Below, piece by piece: positions 16,827 to 24,708 of a DNA stretch of 64,000 nt. A model generated the notes under the pieces. That model was given only the letters and a program-made list of their open reading frames with translations. It made no database searches and had not been told where the DNA came from. The position numbers and the translations under genes are program-made. Source of the DNA: Bacillus infantis NRRL B-14911 (GTDB lineage Bacteria > Bacillota > Bacilli > Bacillales > Cytobacillaceae); the NCBI RefSeq assembly GCF_000473245.1, contig NC_022524.1, positions 2,380,501-2,444,500 on the forward strand, given 5' to 3'. The stretch's first letter is position 1, and the number at the start of each line of letters is the position of its first letter.

Positions 16827-17384
16827 TTAAAACAATTCAGCAGCTGATGCACCTGCAGGCAGCTCGAATGGATTTTCTTTGTTGATGCGGTCATAAAACA
16901 TGATGCCGTTCAGATGGTCAATTTCATGCTGGACGATGACAGACGCAATCCCTTTTAGGCGCATCTCTACCTGCTCCCCTTTTTCATCGGAATATTTGAT
17001 CTTGATTCTTTCATAGCGGGGAACATAGCCTTTAACCTCCCTGTCAACAGAGAGGCAGCCCTCACCCTCCGGAAGATAAACCATTGCAGCAGAGTGGCTG
17101 ATGATTTTAGGGTTAAAGACCCTCAGCTCTTTTACTTCCCCTTTTTCATCCCTGAAGAAGGCAGCAAACATTCTCTTATCCTCCCCTATCTGGTTGGCTG
17201 AAAGGCCGACTCCGGGCCTGAGCTGATATTTGTAGGCCAATTCAGGATCCTGGCTGTTTTTTAGATATTCCATCATCATCTCCATGATAACATGGTCTTC
17301 CTGATTGAGAGGGACCGCCACTTCAGCTGTTTTTTGCCGAAGTATAGGATCTCCTTCTCTGACAATGTCTTTCATTCTAATCAT
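16827..17384 (-). CDS. def: peptide deformylase
   Basis: The 186-residue enzyme removes the formyl group from nascent proteins. All three motifs are present: GVGLSANQIG (residues 58-67), EGCLSV with metal ligand C110, and QHEIDHLNG with H153 and H157. The length and the long QDPELAYKYQLRPG insert match the type 2 enzymes of Gram-positive bacteria (B. subtilis DefB/YkrB). I chose ATG 17384 with AGGACAG upstream; a further ATG three codons in and a longer reading to 17414 are possible. The gene has its own terminator downstream. Confidence 0.94.
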   Translation of the reverse strand: MIRMKDIVREGDPILRQKTAEVAVPLNQEDHVIMEMMMEYLKNSQDPELAYKYQLRPGVGLSANQIGEDKRMFAAFFRDEKGEVKELRVFNPKIISHSAAMVYLPEGEGCLSVDREVKGYVPRYERIKIKYSDEKGEQVEMRLKGIASVIVQHEIDHLNGIMFYDRINKENPFELPAGASAAELF

Positions 17385-17527
17385 TTTTCTGTCCTGGCTG
17401 TCCATAACTACCATTCCTTTGTTTTTTGTAATGTGTAAAGTCCTCTGCAGGCTCTTTAAAATGCCGTCTATCCATTTTCAAAATATTTGCTATAATGTTT
17501 TTGACAGGACTTTAAGTGTGGAGGCTG

Positions 17528-18799
17528 ATGAAGTTGCGGGAGTTTGCTGAAAATCTATTTCTTCATTTTTTTATCATGATGATCATCCCGCTTATGCACA
17601 ATGTTAGCATAAAGCATGAAAAAAGAGCATGGGTCATGTTTTTTGCTGCTGCTGCCTCCCTGGTGCTGACACTGGCATTTCCTGTGAGAATGTCCAATGG
17701 CCTTGAATTTGATATGAAGTTCATACCTGTATTTTTTTGTTTTTTCTATCTTGGACCTGTCGGAGGGTATTTGTCAATCGCGGCCCTTCTGATTCTCATG
17801 GCCCTTTTTAATATAGATAATCTTTATGTAACTCTCATAAATTATTTTATTATATCAATACCGATGCTGTTTATCCGGAAAAAATATCAGAAGATCAACA
17901 TCCTTGGTAAAACCTTGGTTGCTTTTGCTTTTTACTTTTTAATCACGTTTACCAGGCTGATATATTTCCTGCAGACTGGCCATATTCAGCATGCAGTGAA
18001 CCTTGCCCTTTTCTTTCTTTTATCATTTATAAGCCTTTGTGCTGCCATTTATATTATGGAAATGTACAGATTGCACTCAGAAATGGCTGAGAAACTACAA
18101 ACAGCAGACAAATCCAATGCGATCAGCCAGCTTGCAGCCTCTGTTGCCCATGAAATCAGAAATCCCATGACGACAATCAGAGGATTTCTGCAGCTTATGA
18201 AGGAAGAGCAAAACCTGACGGACGGCCAGCGGTCATATGTAGCAACTTCACTTGAAGAGCTTGACAGGGCGAATCATATTATTTCAGATTTCCTTTCGCT
18301 CGCAAAACCTTCGATATCCTCAAAGGAAAAGCTGCCGGTAACAGATCTAGTGAGGGAAATTTCCGAATTCATCAGGCCTTTTGCCCTTTTATCCCAAGCA
18401 GAAATCAGATGTCGTACCCAGGATGATTTATATATATATGGCAATGCAAATGAATTTAAGCAGCTGATGATCAATCTTATAAAAAATGGGGTAGAATCAA
18501 TGCCTGACGGAGGTTCTATCATTGTGACCGCAGAGCAGGATCAGAAGGAAGTTTCCGTAAAAATAAAAGATGAGGGCTCAGGTCTTTCACCTGGACAGCT
18601 CAAACAGCTGGGCAGCCCCTATTATTCAACTAAAACGAAAGGCACTGGCCTGGGGCTGCTTATTTCATTTGATATCATCAAACGGCTTGACGGGCATTAC
18701 GAAATCATCAGCGAAAAGAATAAAGGGACTGAATTTATACTGATTTTCCCTGCAGCTGAAAGACAATCCAGCGGACAGCATCCAAATCAGCCATTGTAA
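17528..18799 (+). CDS. KinB-like sensor histidine kinase with membrane-spanning input region
   Basis: The 423-residue protein has five or six membrane helices in residues 10-185, with the FxPVFFCFFYLGPVGGYLS pattern of 5TM LytS-type receptors, then a HisKA domain (SVAHEIRNPMTTIRGFLQL, phosphohistidine near residue 205) and a HATPase with NLIKNGVESM, DEGSGLS and TGLGLLIS boxes. It resembles B. subtilis KinB, which feeds the sporulation phosphorelay, and like KinB it has no adjacent response regulator. The start is not firm: ATG 17528 lies only three bases from GGAGG, whereas GTG 17516 has no site. TATAAT at 17491-17496 may be the -10 box. Confidence 0.88.
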   Translation: MKLREFAENLFLHFFIMMIIPLMHNVSIKHEKRAWVMFFAAAASLVLTLAFPVRMSNGLEFDMKFIPVFFCFFYLGPVGGYLSIAALLILMALFNIDNLYVTLINYFIISIPMLFIRKKYQKINILGKTLVAFAFYFLITFTRLIYFLQTGHIQHAVNLALFFLLSFISLCAAIYIMEMYRLHSEMAEKLQTADKSNAISQLAASVAHEIRNPMTTIRGFLQLMKEEQNLTDGQRSYVATSLEELDRANHIISDFLSLAKPSISSKEKLPVTDLVREISEFIRPFALLSQAEIRCRTQDDLYIYGNANEFKQLMINLIKNGVESMPDGGSIIVTAEQDQKEVSVKIKDEGSGLSPGQLKQLGSPYYSTKTKGTGLGLLISFDIIKRLDGHYEIISEKNKGTEFILIFPAAERQSSGQHPNQPL

Positions 18800-18801
18800 C
18801 C

Positions 18802-18838
18802 AAAGGAATACTGCCCAATAAGGCAGCGTTCCTTTTTA
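18802..18838. terminator. bidirectional terminator
   Basis: AAGGAA-x2-CTGCC pairs with GGCAG-x2-TTCCTT, with a T-run on the plus side; it lies between the kinase and a convergent unknown gene. Confidence 0.8.
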
Positions 18839-19246
18839 TATAAGCAGTGCGTCCTCAAACGGAGCAAAAAAGACTCCTTTTGGCCCCAGCATATCTGTTT
18901 CTGAATCTCTTTTTTCTCCTTTTACCTCATATTCACCTTCAGGGAAATAATCGAACATTCCGCTCGATTTATGAAGCTCTATAAAACAGTCATGAAGCTC
19001 ACACATTAATGTCTGGTATTCTTTATTGTCTAAGGGGTCTCCGTATTCATCCAGCTTAAAATTGGCCTTTATCAGCTCTTCAAATTCCAGATTGCCTGAA
19101 GAAGCTACATACAGGTCTACATCGCTGCAGTCTATGCAGAGCAGCATCGGGTCGTCCTTGATGTCCAAATACGCTTTTTCCACCATCTTTTTCAGCATAT
19201 CCTCTATTTCATCTGCATTTATAAGTGTTTTGGCTGTTTGCAGCAT
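18836..19246 (-). CDS. acidic protein of unknown function
   Basis: The 136-residue protein starts at an ATG eight bases after GGAGGTG; a longer reading to 19327 lacks a site. It is strongly acidic and contains several cysteines in the middle (MLLCIDCSDVDLY, then LMCELHDCF), a helix-rich N-terminal part and a C-terminal segment ending in FAPFEDALLI. No catalytic motif, signal peptide or membrane segment stands out and I do not recognise a family. It stands alone between the KinB-like kinase and the YhfK-like reductase. Confidence 0.72.
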   Translation of the reverse strand: MLQTAKTLINADEIEDMLKKMVEKAYLDIKDDPMLLCIDCSDVDLYVASSGNLEFEELIKANFKLDEYGDPLDNKEYQTLMCELHDCFIELHKSSGMFDYFPEGEYEVKGEKRDSETDMLGPKGVFFAPFEDALLI

Positions 19247-19531
19247 GAATATTACACCTCCAAAACCGAAACCATCCAATAGTACATGAGGTTTCGTCTG
19301 GGTTCTATTATAACAAATCGCACCCAATAAGTCGTCTTTCGAGCTGATGCGCCATAAAACGCCAGCATGCTTATTTTTTCGGTAAGAAAAAGGGCAGGCG
19401 TGTCAGATTATGCGCTTTCCCAAGAAATATTTCTTATTTCCTGTTAGGGGATATGCTGCAGGCGGAATGTTTTGGGTCTATCAGGGTAGATTGTTATTAT
19501 ACAAATGTGTACTTGGAAAGGAGAATGTAAC

Positions 19532-20176
19532 ATGAAAATCCTGATTGTTGGAGCAAATGGGCAAATAGGCAGACATCTGATTGAGAAACTGGCAGAAACT
19601 GAACATAAGTCAGTTGCCATGGTTCGTAAAGAAGAGCAGGAAAGCGAATTGAGAGAACTCGGTGCCGATGAAGTGGTCATTGGTGACTTGGAAAAAGACT
19701 TCTCGCACGCTTTCGAAGGAGTGGACAGTGTTATATTCACTGCGGGTTCCGGCGGGCACACAGGTGCGGATAAGACCATACTCATAGACCTTTGGGGTGC
19801 AATCAAGACGATTGATCAGGCGAAAGAGCATAATATCAGCCGCTTTCTTCTTGTCAGCAGCATGAATGCGGACACTCCTGATACAGGGATAGAATCCATG
19901 AAGCATTATTTTGTGGCTAAGAAACTTGCTGACGATCATCTGCGTTCATCAGGGCTGGATTATACAATCGTACGTCCGGGAGGACTTCTTAATGAGCCTG
20001 CGACGGGGAAAATTCTGCTGGAAGAAAAGATCAAGGAATTCAGCTCAAGGGAGATCACCCGTGAAGATGTCGCAGCGGTCCTGGCAGAAGCGGTTGACCT
20101 TGAGAATACCTATAAGAAAACATTTGAAATCCTGAACGGGGAAACACCGATTAAGGAAGCATTGAAGCAGGTATAA
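19532..20176 (+). CDS. atypical SDR, NAD(P)-binding protein (YhfK-like)
   Basis: The 214-residue protein starts at ATG after AAAGGAG. It has a Rossmann N-terminus with the glycine motif VGANGQIG (residues 5-12), a SAG-like FTAGSGG turn, and a LLVSSMNADTP strand followed by HYFVAKKLADDHLR, the position of the usual Tyr-x3-Lys, and RPGGL. This is the NAD(P)H-binding atypical SDR group, to which B. subtilis YhfK (also 214 residues in my recollection) belongs. Substrate is unknown; related proteins reduce flavins or quinones, or act as sensors. A perfect terminator follows. Confidence 0.88.
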   Translation: MKILIVGANGQIGRHLIEKLAETEHKSVAMVRKEEQESELRELGADEVVIGDLEKDFSHAFEGVDSVIFTAGSGGHTGADKTILIDLWGAIKTIDQAKEHNISRFLLVSSMNADTPDTGIESMKHYFVAKKLADDHLRSSGLDYTIVRPGGLLNEPATGKILLEEKIKEFSSREITREDVAAVLAEAVDLENTYKKTFEILNGETPIKEALKQV

Positions 20177-20182
20177 GGAAGA

Positions 20183-20217
20183 AAGCCAAAAGCAGGGTTG
20201 CTGCTTTTGGCTTTTTA
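20183..20217 (+). terminator. intrinsic terminator
   Basis: AAGCCAAAAGCAG pairs with CTGCTTTTGGCTT, followed by Ts, right after the YhfK-like gene. Confidence 0.9.
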
Positions 20218-20362
20218 TATTTGTGTGAGATAGGATTTAGAAAAAGAATCTTTAGACTTTATCAATACTCCACATTGGAATGATATAGATCGTTGAAGAT
20301 AAGATACCTGGTAAAGAAAGCCAGTGTGGTCTGCTTCTATTTTGGTTTACCAGTAATAGGGG

Positions 20363-20491
20363 TGTTGATTTCCGTTCCAGGCACTTCGCTTTCCGCGGGG
20401 CGGCGCTGAGCCCTCTTCGCTCCGCTCATGCGGGGTCTCAGCCTTGCCGCTATCTCCCGCAGGAGTCTACGTGCCTTGCACTGCCATCAAC
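20363..20491. repeat. interspersed palindromic repeat element, copy A (about 128 bp)
   Basis: The element is bounded by GTTGAT and ATCAAC and contains nested inverted segments: AGGCAC/GTGCCT, GCTGAG/CTCAGC and GCGGG/CCCGC. It is much more GC-rich than the surroundings. A second copy with the same ends lies at 44473-44602, with high identity in the shared GCTTTCCGCGGGGCG and GGGTCTCAGCCTTGCC parts and divergence in the central loop. I recall similar elements scattered in Bacillaceae genomes. It occupies the gap between the YhfK-like gene and queE; no ORF is present. Confidence 0.85.
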
Positions 20492-20553
20492 TGTTCTCTA
20501 TTATTTTTTCTCAATACTTCTAGCCGATTACGGCTGTACTATAACCGCACCAA

Positions 20554-21279
20554 TCATACCCCTCTCATATTCCCCCACACAAATGTATGCAGCTGGGGCA
20601 GAACCCTGACTTCTTTCATTTCTTCTTCAAGCATTGCTTTTTCGATCAGCCAGCTGTATTTCTTCAGCTGCTGGCTCAGGAATTCGTCATTATTTGCAGC
20701 AGACAAATGTTCGTTGCCTGCCTGCAGGTAAAGTGGAATTCCTGGATATCGCTTCATTACCTTTTTGCTGTATTCAAAATCATTCTCGTCAAAAATAACC
20801 ACCTTCAAGCTCACCTGGTGTGTAAAGCGATCTGCCAGTCTTTCAAAAATATCATCAAGAATTTCGAAGTCTGTTATCATGCCAGAGCTTGGCGGCTTTG
20901 GCGAGATTGTCAGCTGATCTATGGAATAGAACCAGTCCTGCCAGCGGCTGCCCTGTGTTTCCAGACAGAGTTGAATATTTTCTTTTTTTAACAGGCTAAT
21001 CAGTTTGTCGAGATTTTTAAGGAGGGCAGGATTGCCGCCGGAAATCGTGACGAATGAGAAGCCTTCCCCGCCGATTGCCTTAAGTTCATTCCAGATTTCT
21101 TCTGCATCCATCTGTCTGATCAGCTCCTTGCCTGTTCCATCCCAAGTGAAGGAAGAATCACACCACGAGCATGAATAGTCGCACCCGGCGGTCCTGACGA
21201 ACATTGTCTTCTGGCCGATGACCATCCCCTCACCCTGGATGGTAGGCCCGAAAATCTCCATGACTGGAATCTTACTCAT
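20554..21279 (-). CDS. queE: 7-carboxy-7-deazaguanine synthase
   Basis: The 242-residue radical SAM enzyme converts carboxytetrahydropterin to 7-carboxy-7-deazaguanine in queuosine synthesis. The N-terminus MEIFGPTIQGEG is the family signature; the cluster ligands are in CDYSCSWCD (C-x3-C-x2-C), and SGGNPAL is the SAM-binding GGE-like motif. ATG 21279 overlaps the last codons of queD by eight bases, showing translational coupling. It is the last gene of the queC-queD-queE operon under a preQ1 riboswitch. Its 3' end borders the repeat element. Confidence 0.95.
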   Translation of the reverse strand: MSKIPVMEIFGPTIQGEGMVIGQKTMFVRTAGCDYSCSWCDSSFTWDGTGKELIRQMDAEEIWNELKAIGGEGFSFVTISGGNPALLKNLDKLISLLKKENIQLCLETQGSRWQDWFYSIDQLTISPKPPSSGMITDFEILDDIFERLADRFTHQVSLKVVIFDENDFEYSKKVMKRYPGIPLYLQAGNEHLSAANNDEFLSQQLKKYSWLIEKAMLEEEMKEVRVLPQLHTFVWGNMRGV

Positions 21280-21745
21280 TCTCCATCCACTCCCTCCTCG
21301 CCTCTGCATAACTGGTCGGAGTTTCAAACAATCTCACGAATTCGACCTTTGCATCCTGCTGCGGCGAGTAATCCTTTAGGCAGGCAGACATTTGCTCATA
21401 AATCCAGACAACCATATTTTCAGCTGTGGTGTTCATCGGAGGAAGTGTTTCATTCAGATATTTATGGTCAAGGTGGACTTCAATTTGTTTTTTCCATATT
21501 TCTTTAATATCTCCAAAGTCTATCAAAAGGCCAATTTCATCCACATACCCGCTGATTCCGAAGATGACCTTGTAGGTATGCCCGTGAAGGTTTTTACATT
21601 TGCCTTCATAGCAATGGAGATGATGGGCAGCATCAAAAGTGAATTCCTTGCTTACTAATACTCTTTTTCTATGATATTTTAGCTGGTTTTGCTTTATATC
21701 TTCATTTATCTTCTGAAGCTTGTCGACGATCCGGAAGCCATACAT
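21272..21745 (-). CDS. queD: 6-carboxy-5,6,7,8-tetrahydropterin synthase
   Basis: The 158-residue enzyme makes carboxytetrahydropterin from dihydroneopterin triphosphate. The zinc-binding histidines are in FDAAHHLHCYEGKCKNLHGHTY, with the catalytic cysteine in the same segment; the DFGDIK, LDHKYLN and TTAENMVVWI motifs follow. An N-terminal extension of about 25 residues before the core (MYGFRIVDKLQKINEDI) is present. The ATG at 21745 begins one base after the queC stop codon, with its site AGGCAGGGAG inside the end of queC. Confidence 0.95.
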   Translation of the reverse strand: MYGFRIVDKLQKINEDIKQNQLKYHRKRVLVSKEFTFDAAHHLHCYEGKCKNLHGHTYKVIFGISGYVDEIGLLIDFGDIKEIWKKQIEVHLDHKYLNETLPPMNTTAENMVVWIYEQMSACLKDYSPQQDAKVEFVRLFETPTSYAEARREWMENE

Positions 21746-21746
21746 A

Positions 21747-22403
21747 TCAGACTCCCTGCCTTTCAGCAAGATAGTCTTCCAATCCGCGCTTGCGCAGCCT
21801 GCAGGCAGGACATTCCCCGCAGCCGTCAGCGATAACACCCTCATAGCAAGTCAGAGTCTGCTTTCTTACATATTCAAGCGCCCCCAGCTCGTCAGCCAGC
21901 TTCCATGTTTCCGCCTTATTCAGCCACATGAGCGGTGTGTGAATGACAAATTGGCTATCCATTGAAAGATTCAATGTGACATTAAGCGATTTAACAAACT
22001 GGTCGCGGCAGTCGGGATAGCCGCTGAAATCTGTTTCGCATACGCCTGTAATGATATGCTTCGCTGCAACCTGGCTGGCAAGCACCCCTGCAAAAGATAA
22101 AAACAGCAGGTTCCGGCCTGGGACGAAGGTTGAAGGAAGCTCCCCCTCCTTCTCCTCTACCTTGATATCCTTCCTTGTCAAAGCATTAGGAGCCAGCTGA
22201 TTTAAAAGGCTCATGTCAAGGACATGATGCTGGATAGCTAGGTCAGCGGCAATTCTTCTGGCGCATTCGAGCTCGGCAATATGCCTTTGGCCGTAATCAA
22301 AGGTGACTGCCTCCACCTCTTTGAAGTTCTTCTTAGCCCAAAAAAGGCAGGTCGTGCTGTCCTGGCCGCCGCTGAAGACGACGATTGCTTTTTCGTTTTT
22401 CAT
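21747..22403 (-). CDS. queC: 7-cyano-7-deazaguanine synthase
   Basis: The 218-residue ATP-dependent enzyme forms preQ0 from carboxydeazaguanine and ammonia. It has the PP-loop SGGQDST at residues 11-17 and the C-terminal zinc site built from CYEG and CGECPAC. The ATG follows AAAGGAG by eight bases. It is the first gene of the operon, directly behind the preQ1-I aptamer and its terminator, so it is expressed when preQ1 is low. Confidence 0.96.
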   Translation of the reverse strand: MKNEKAIVVFSGGQDSTTCLFWAKKNFKEVEAVTFDYGQRHIAELECARRIAADLAIQHHVLDMSLLNQLAPNALTRKDIKVEEKEGELPSTFVPGRNLLFLSFAGVLASQVAAKHIITGVCETDFSGYPDCRDQFVKSLNVTLNLSMDSQFVIHTPLMWLNKAETWKLADELGALEYVRKQTLTCYEGVIADGCGECPACRLRKRGLEDYLAERQGV

Positions 22404-22423
22404 GGTTTGATCTCCTTTAACAG

Positions 22424-22457
22424 AAAAACAGCACCACTAAGAAAGCGGTGCTGTTTT
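22424..22457 (-). terminator. preQ1 riboswitch terminator
   Basis: On the minus strand AACAGCACC pairs with GGTGCTGTT and is followed by Ts; it lies between aptamer and queC. Confidence 0.88.
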
Positions 22458-22491
22458 CCTTAGTTTTTTTGAGAGGGTAGCTAGAACCTCT
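22458..22491 (-). ncRNA. preQ1-I riboswitch aptamer
   Basis: On the minus strand AGAGGTTCTAGCTACCCTCT closes the P1 hairpin, and the A-rich tail CAAAAAAACTAAGG supplies the strand that forms the H-type pseudoknot. This is the compact class I preQ1 sensor, and its place before queC-queD-queE is standard. Confidence 0.94.
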
Positions 22492-22598
22492 ACCGTTTCA
22501 AGAACGGATTTTTATGCAGTTGTCGAAAATGACAGGTTTTATTCTACCATAAATATATGAGTCTATAAAAGATTGATTCTCTTTTTCTTAATAAAAAT

Positions 22599-22623
22599 GT
22601 TTGATGCATGAGACACGTGGTAT
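22599..22623 (+). promoter_or_regulatory. sigma-B-like promoter before small protein copy 1
   Basis: GTTTGA (22599-22604), a 13-base spacer, then TGGTAT (22618-22623) match the general stress consensus GTTTAA - 12 to 15 - GGGTAT at 10 of 12 positions. The same -35 and spacer length occur before copy 3. An alternative sigma-A reading is TTGATG with TATAAA 16 bases later. Confidence 0.55.
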
Positions 22624-22666
22624 ATAAATAATGCAAGCCAAAATATTAAAGGAGGGACTGGAAGCG

Positions 22667-22771
22667 ATGGATCGCAGAACAGCGACTTCAAAATTGGTAT
22701 TTGGCGCTGCACAAGAGGAAACTTTTACAGACAGGTCAATTGGGACACTTGTCCTGAATCGATATACGTAA
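22667..22771 (+). CDS. micro-protein family, copy 1 (34 aa)
   Basis: The ORF has GGAGGG at 22651-22656, a suitable distance before the ATG, and stops at TAA 22769. The peptide starts MDRRTATSKLVFGAAQ and ends RSIGTLVLNRYT. It aligns with copies 2 and 3 at M-x-R, ATS, FG, a later F, and RS-x-G. Against copy 3, the last 12 codons differ chiefly at third positions: Arg, Gly, Thr, Leu, Val, Leu, Arg and Thr codons all change synonymously. That is strong evidence of translation under protein-level selection. No signal peptide or membrane helix. I know of no named family. The gene is followed by its own terminator, and it precedes copy 2 by 181 bases. Confidence 0.75.
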   Translation: MDRRTATSKLVFGAAQEETFTDRSIGTLVLNRYT

Positions 22772-22824
22772 ACATCGATTCGGCTTTGATGTCTGGTTTC
22801 CATGATCCTTTTGGAGGATTGAGA

Positions 22825-22859
22825 AAAAGCGCCTATTCAGGGAATTGGCGCTTTTCTCG
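22825..22859 (+). terminator. intrinsic terminator after small protein copy 1
   Basis: AAAAGCGCC pairs with GGCGCTTTT. Confidence 0.85.
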
Positions 22860-22952
22860 TTAATGGCTATTACGAAGCTGTCTTTGCCTTTTAATCCCCA
22901 TCCTCCGTGACATCGAGGCAAGGCCAAAACTAATCAGGAGGGACTGGTATCG

Positions 22953-23066
22953 ATGATTCGGTTAACAGCGACTTCTCGTTTATCGTTTGGCATTGAGAGA
23001 AAGATCAATTTTGCTTACCGGTCAAAGGGTCCGCAGTTCTATGGCCGCTATATGATAATAAGGTAA
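22953..23066 (+). CDS. micro-protein family, copy 2 (37 aa)
   Basis: AGGAGGGACTGG, the same leader as copy 1, lies upstream of the ATG at 22953; the stop is TAA at 23064. The peptide starts MIRLTATSRLSFGIERK and shares M-x-R-L-T-ATS-x-L-x-FG and F-x-x-RS-x-G with the others, but its C-terminal end (QFYGRYMIIR) has diverged. No clear promoter is visible directly before it, so it may depend on readthrough from copy 1 or on an unrecognised site. Its terminator follows, then the HAD gene. Function unknown. Confidence 0.7.
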   Translation: MIRLTATSRLSFGIERKINFAYRSKGPQFYGRYMIIR

Positions 23067-23072
23067 GGAGCA

Positions 23073-23106
23073 GAAAGCGCCGGCAGAATCCGGCGCTTTT
23101 TGTTTT
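23073..23106 (+). terminator. intrinsic terminator after small protein copy 2
   Basis: AAAGCGCCGG pairs with CCGGCGCTTT and is followed by TTGTTTT. Confidence 0.9.
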
Positions 23107-23181
23107 ATGCCGGAAAAATGGATTTCTCCCCTTTTTTGTGCTAGAATCCCCTTTAAATAACCAGCCGCAAGGAGTATTGAC

Positions 23182-23967
23182 ATGACAGCTTATCAAATTA
23201 TTTTTTTGGATATTGACGGCACCATTCTTCGTCCTGATGATACCATACAGGAATCGACCAGGCATGCAGTCGCACAGGCAAAAGAAAAAGGCATCGAAGT
23301 GTTCCTTGCCACCGGCAGGCCATTGCATGAAATAGCAGAAATCGGAAAAGAGCTGAACATTTCCTCTTTTATCGGATATAATGGGGCCTTTGCCGTCCAC
23401 AAAGGCAAAACGGTCCTGGATAAGCCGATGGACCGGCCAGTGATTGAAGAGTATTTGCAGACGGCAAAAGAGTATAATCATCAAGCAGTGCTTTATTCGA
23501 GTGAACAAAACTTATTGACCGACAAAGATGCCGGTAAAATGAAAGACTTCCTTGCCAAGTTCCATCTTAACAAAAACGCACTGATCAAGCCTGAGCACTT
23601 CGATCAGATTCTTGGAATGACAGTCCTCTCTCTTAAAGAAGGAGAACAGCATCTTTATGAAAGGAATGGAATTCACCTTTCCCAGGTTAATGTAGATGGA
23701 ATGCGCGACTGTTATGACGTGATCCGCGATACAGTCAATAAAGGTTATGCCCTGGAGGTCGTCATGAAAGAGCTTGGCATCCCCCGGGAGGCCTCGATTG
23801 CTTTTGGCGACGGAATGAATGATAAAGAAATGCTGAAATATGCCGGTGTAGGAATCGCAATGGGCAATTCACATCCTGACCTGTTGGAATATGCAGACAA
23901 AAAGACGACCACAGTGTCAGATTCCGGCATTTTTAATGGGCTGAAAGAGCTTGGAATAGTAAATTGA
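23182..23967 (+). CDS. Cof-type HAD-IIB phosphatase (YkrA-like)
   Basis: The 261-residue protein has the type IIB HAD layout: LDIDGTI near residue 11 with the nucleophile, ATGRP with the motif II threonine, an alpha/beta cap (about 85-190), and GDGMNDKEML near 208 as motif IV. Cof-type enzymes dephosphorylate sugar phosphates and pyridoxal phosphate. The ATG has AAGGAG seven bases upstream. It lies between the micro-protein copies and the convergent PlsC gene, and a terminator follows. Confidence 0.9.
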   Translation: MTAYQIIFLDIDGTILRPDDTIQESTRHAVAQAKEKGIEVFLATGRPLHEIAEIGKELNISSFIGYNGAFAVHKGKTVLDKPMDRPVIEEYLQTAKEYNHQAVLYSSEQNLLTDKDAGKMKDFLAKFHLNKNALIKPEHFDQILGMTVLSLKEGEQHLYERNGIHLSQVNVDGMRDCYDVIRDTVNKGYALEVVMKELGIPREASIAFGDGMNDKEMLKYAGVGIAMGNSHPDLLEYADKKTTTVSDSGIFNGLKELGIVN

Positions 23968-23970
23968 ATT

Positions 23971-23998
23971 GCAGCCGGAAACTATTTCCGGCTGCTTA
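23971..23998 (+). terminator. intrinsic terminator
   Basis: GCAGCCGGAAA pairs with TTTCCGGCTGC after the HAD gene; the right arm overlaps the end of the convergent acyltransferase gene. Confidence 0.75.
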
Positions 23999-24596
23999 TT
24001 TTATTGGATTTCAGCTCTTCTTCCAAAGCCAGCATCGTTTCAGAGAGCTGCATCGTAATTTGCGACAGTTCATCTTTATCTTTTTTGCCGCTGCTCAGGT
24101 CGATAGGCTGTCCGATTTTAAGCAGGATAGGCTTGCCTGACAGCAGTGCTTTGACGCTTTCAGGTCCATAAAAGGCAGCAGGCACGATCACCGTCTTTGC
24201 CATGCTTGCAATTGTGACAGCCCCCCTTTTCAGGGATGCCTCCTCGCTCGACCTTGTGCCTGATGGAAAAATCCCGACTGTCTTCCCCTTTCTCAGAAGC
24301 TGGAGAGGAATCTTCAGTGTGCTTGTGCCAGGGTTTTCCCTATTAACAGGAAAAGCATTGATGCTTGTCAAGAACTTGCCTGCCAAACTCTTTTCAAACA
24401 GTTCTTTTTTTGCCATGAAGTGAATCTGCTCCGGGAAAACTCCTGCACCAAGTGCGACTACATCGACCCAGCTCCTGTGTGTACAGGCAATTACATACCC
24501 TTTTTCATCCGGCAGATTTTCCTTCCCTTCTATAATGAACTTCCCTCTTGATTTAAAAACTGCATTAGCCAGCCGGGCAAAAAAATTATACATCAT
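23982..24596 (-). CDS. plsC: 1-acyl-sn-glycerol-3-phosphate acyltransferase
   Basis: The 204-residue protein makes phosphatidic acid from lysophosphatidate. Motif I is THRSWVD (H-x4-D), motif III is IFPSGTRS (serine in place of the usual glutamate, as seen in several Bacillus members), and motif IV is VIVPAAFYGPE. An N-terminal amphipathic or membrane-associated helix precedes them. The gene has GGGAGG before ATG 24596. It is on its own, convergent with the HAD gene. Confidence 0.92.
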   Translation of the reverse strand: MMYNFFARLANAVFKSRGKFIIEGKENLPDEKGYVIACTHRSWVDVVALGAGVFPEQIHFMAKKELFEKSLAGKFLTSINAFPVNRENPGTSTLKIPLQLLRKGKTVGIFPSGTRSSEEASLKRGAVTIASMAKTVIVPAAFYGPESVKALLSGKPILLKIGQPIDLSSGKKDKDELSQITMQLSETMLALEEELKSNKISSRK

Positions 24597-24675
24597 GCTG
24601 ACCCTCCCTTGTTGACAAGATTTATCATTATTTTAACACCAATTATTAGTATCTGGTACTAAATTTTACGAAAAT

Positions 24676-24706
24676 AAAGAACGGGCTATTTAGGAGCCCG
24701 TTCTTT
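24676..24706. terminator. terminator after the CBS-domain gene
   Basis: AAAGAACGGGC pairs with GCCCGTTCTTT, with an A-run on one side and T-run on the other. Confidence 0.9.
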
Positions 24707-24708
24707 CC

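Noticed and set aside
22667-22771. Structured RNA instead of coding for micro-protein copy 1, because AATCGAT and ATCGATT pair at the stop codon
   Set aside because: The synonymous third-position pattern relative to copy 3 and the in-frame gap favour coding; a terminal stem may coexist, so I kept coding but mention the stem.
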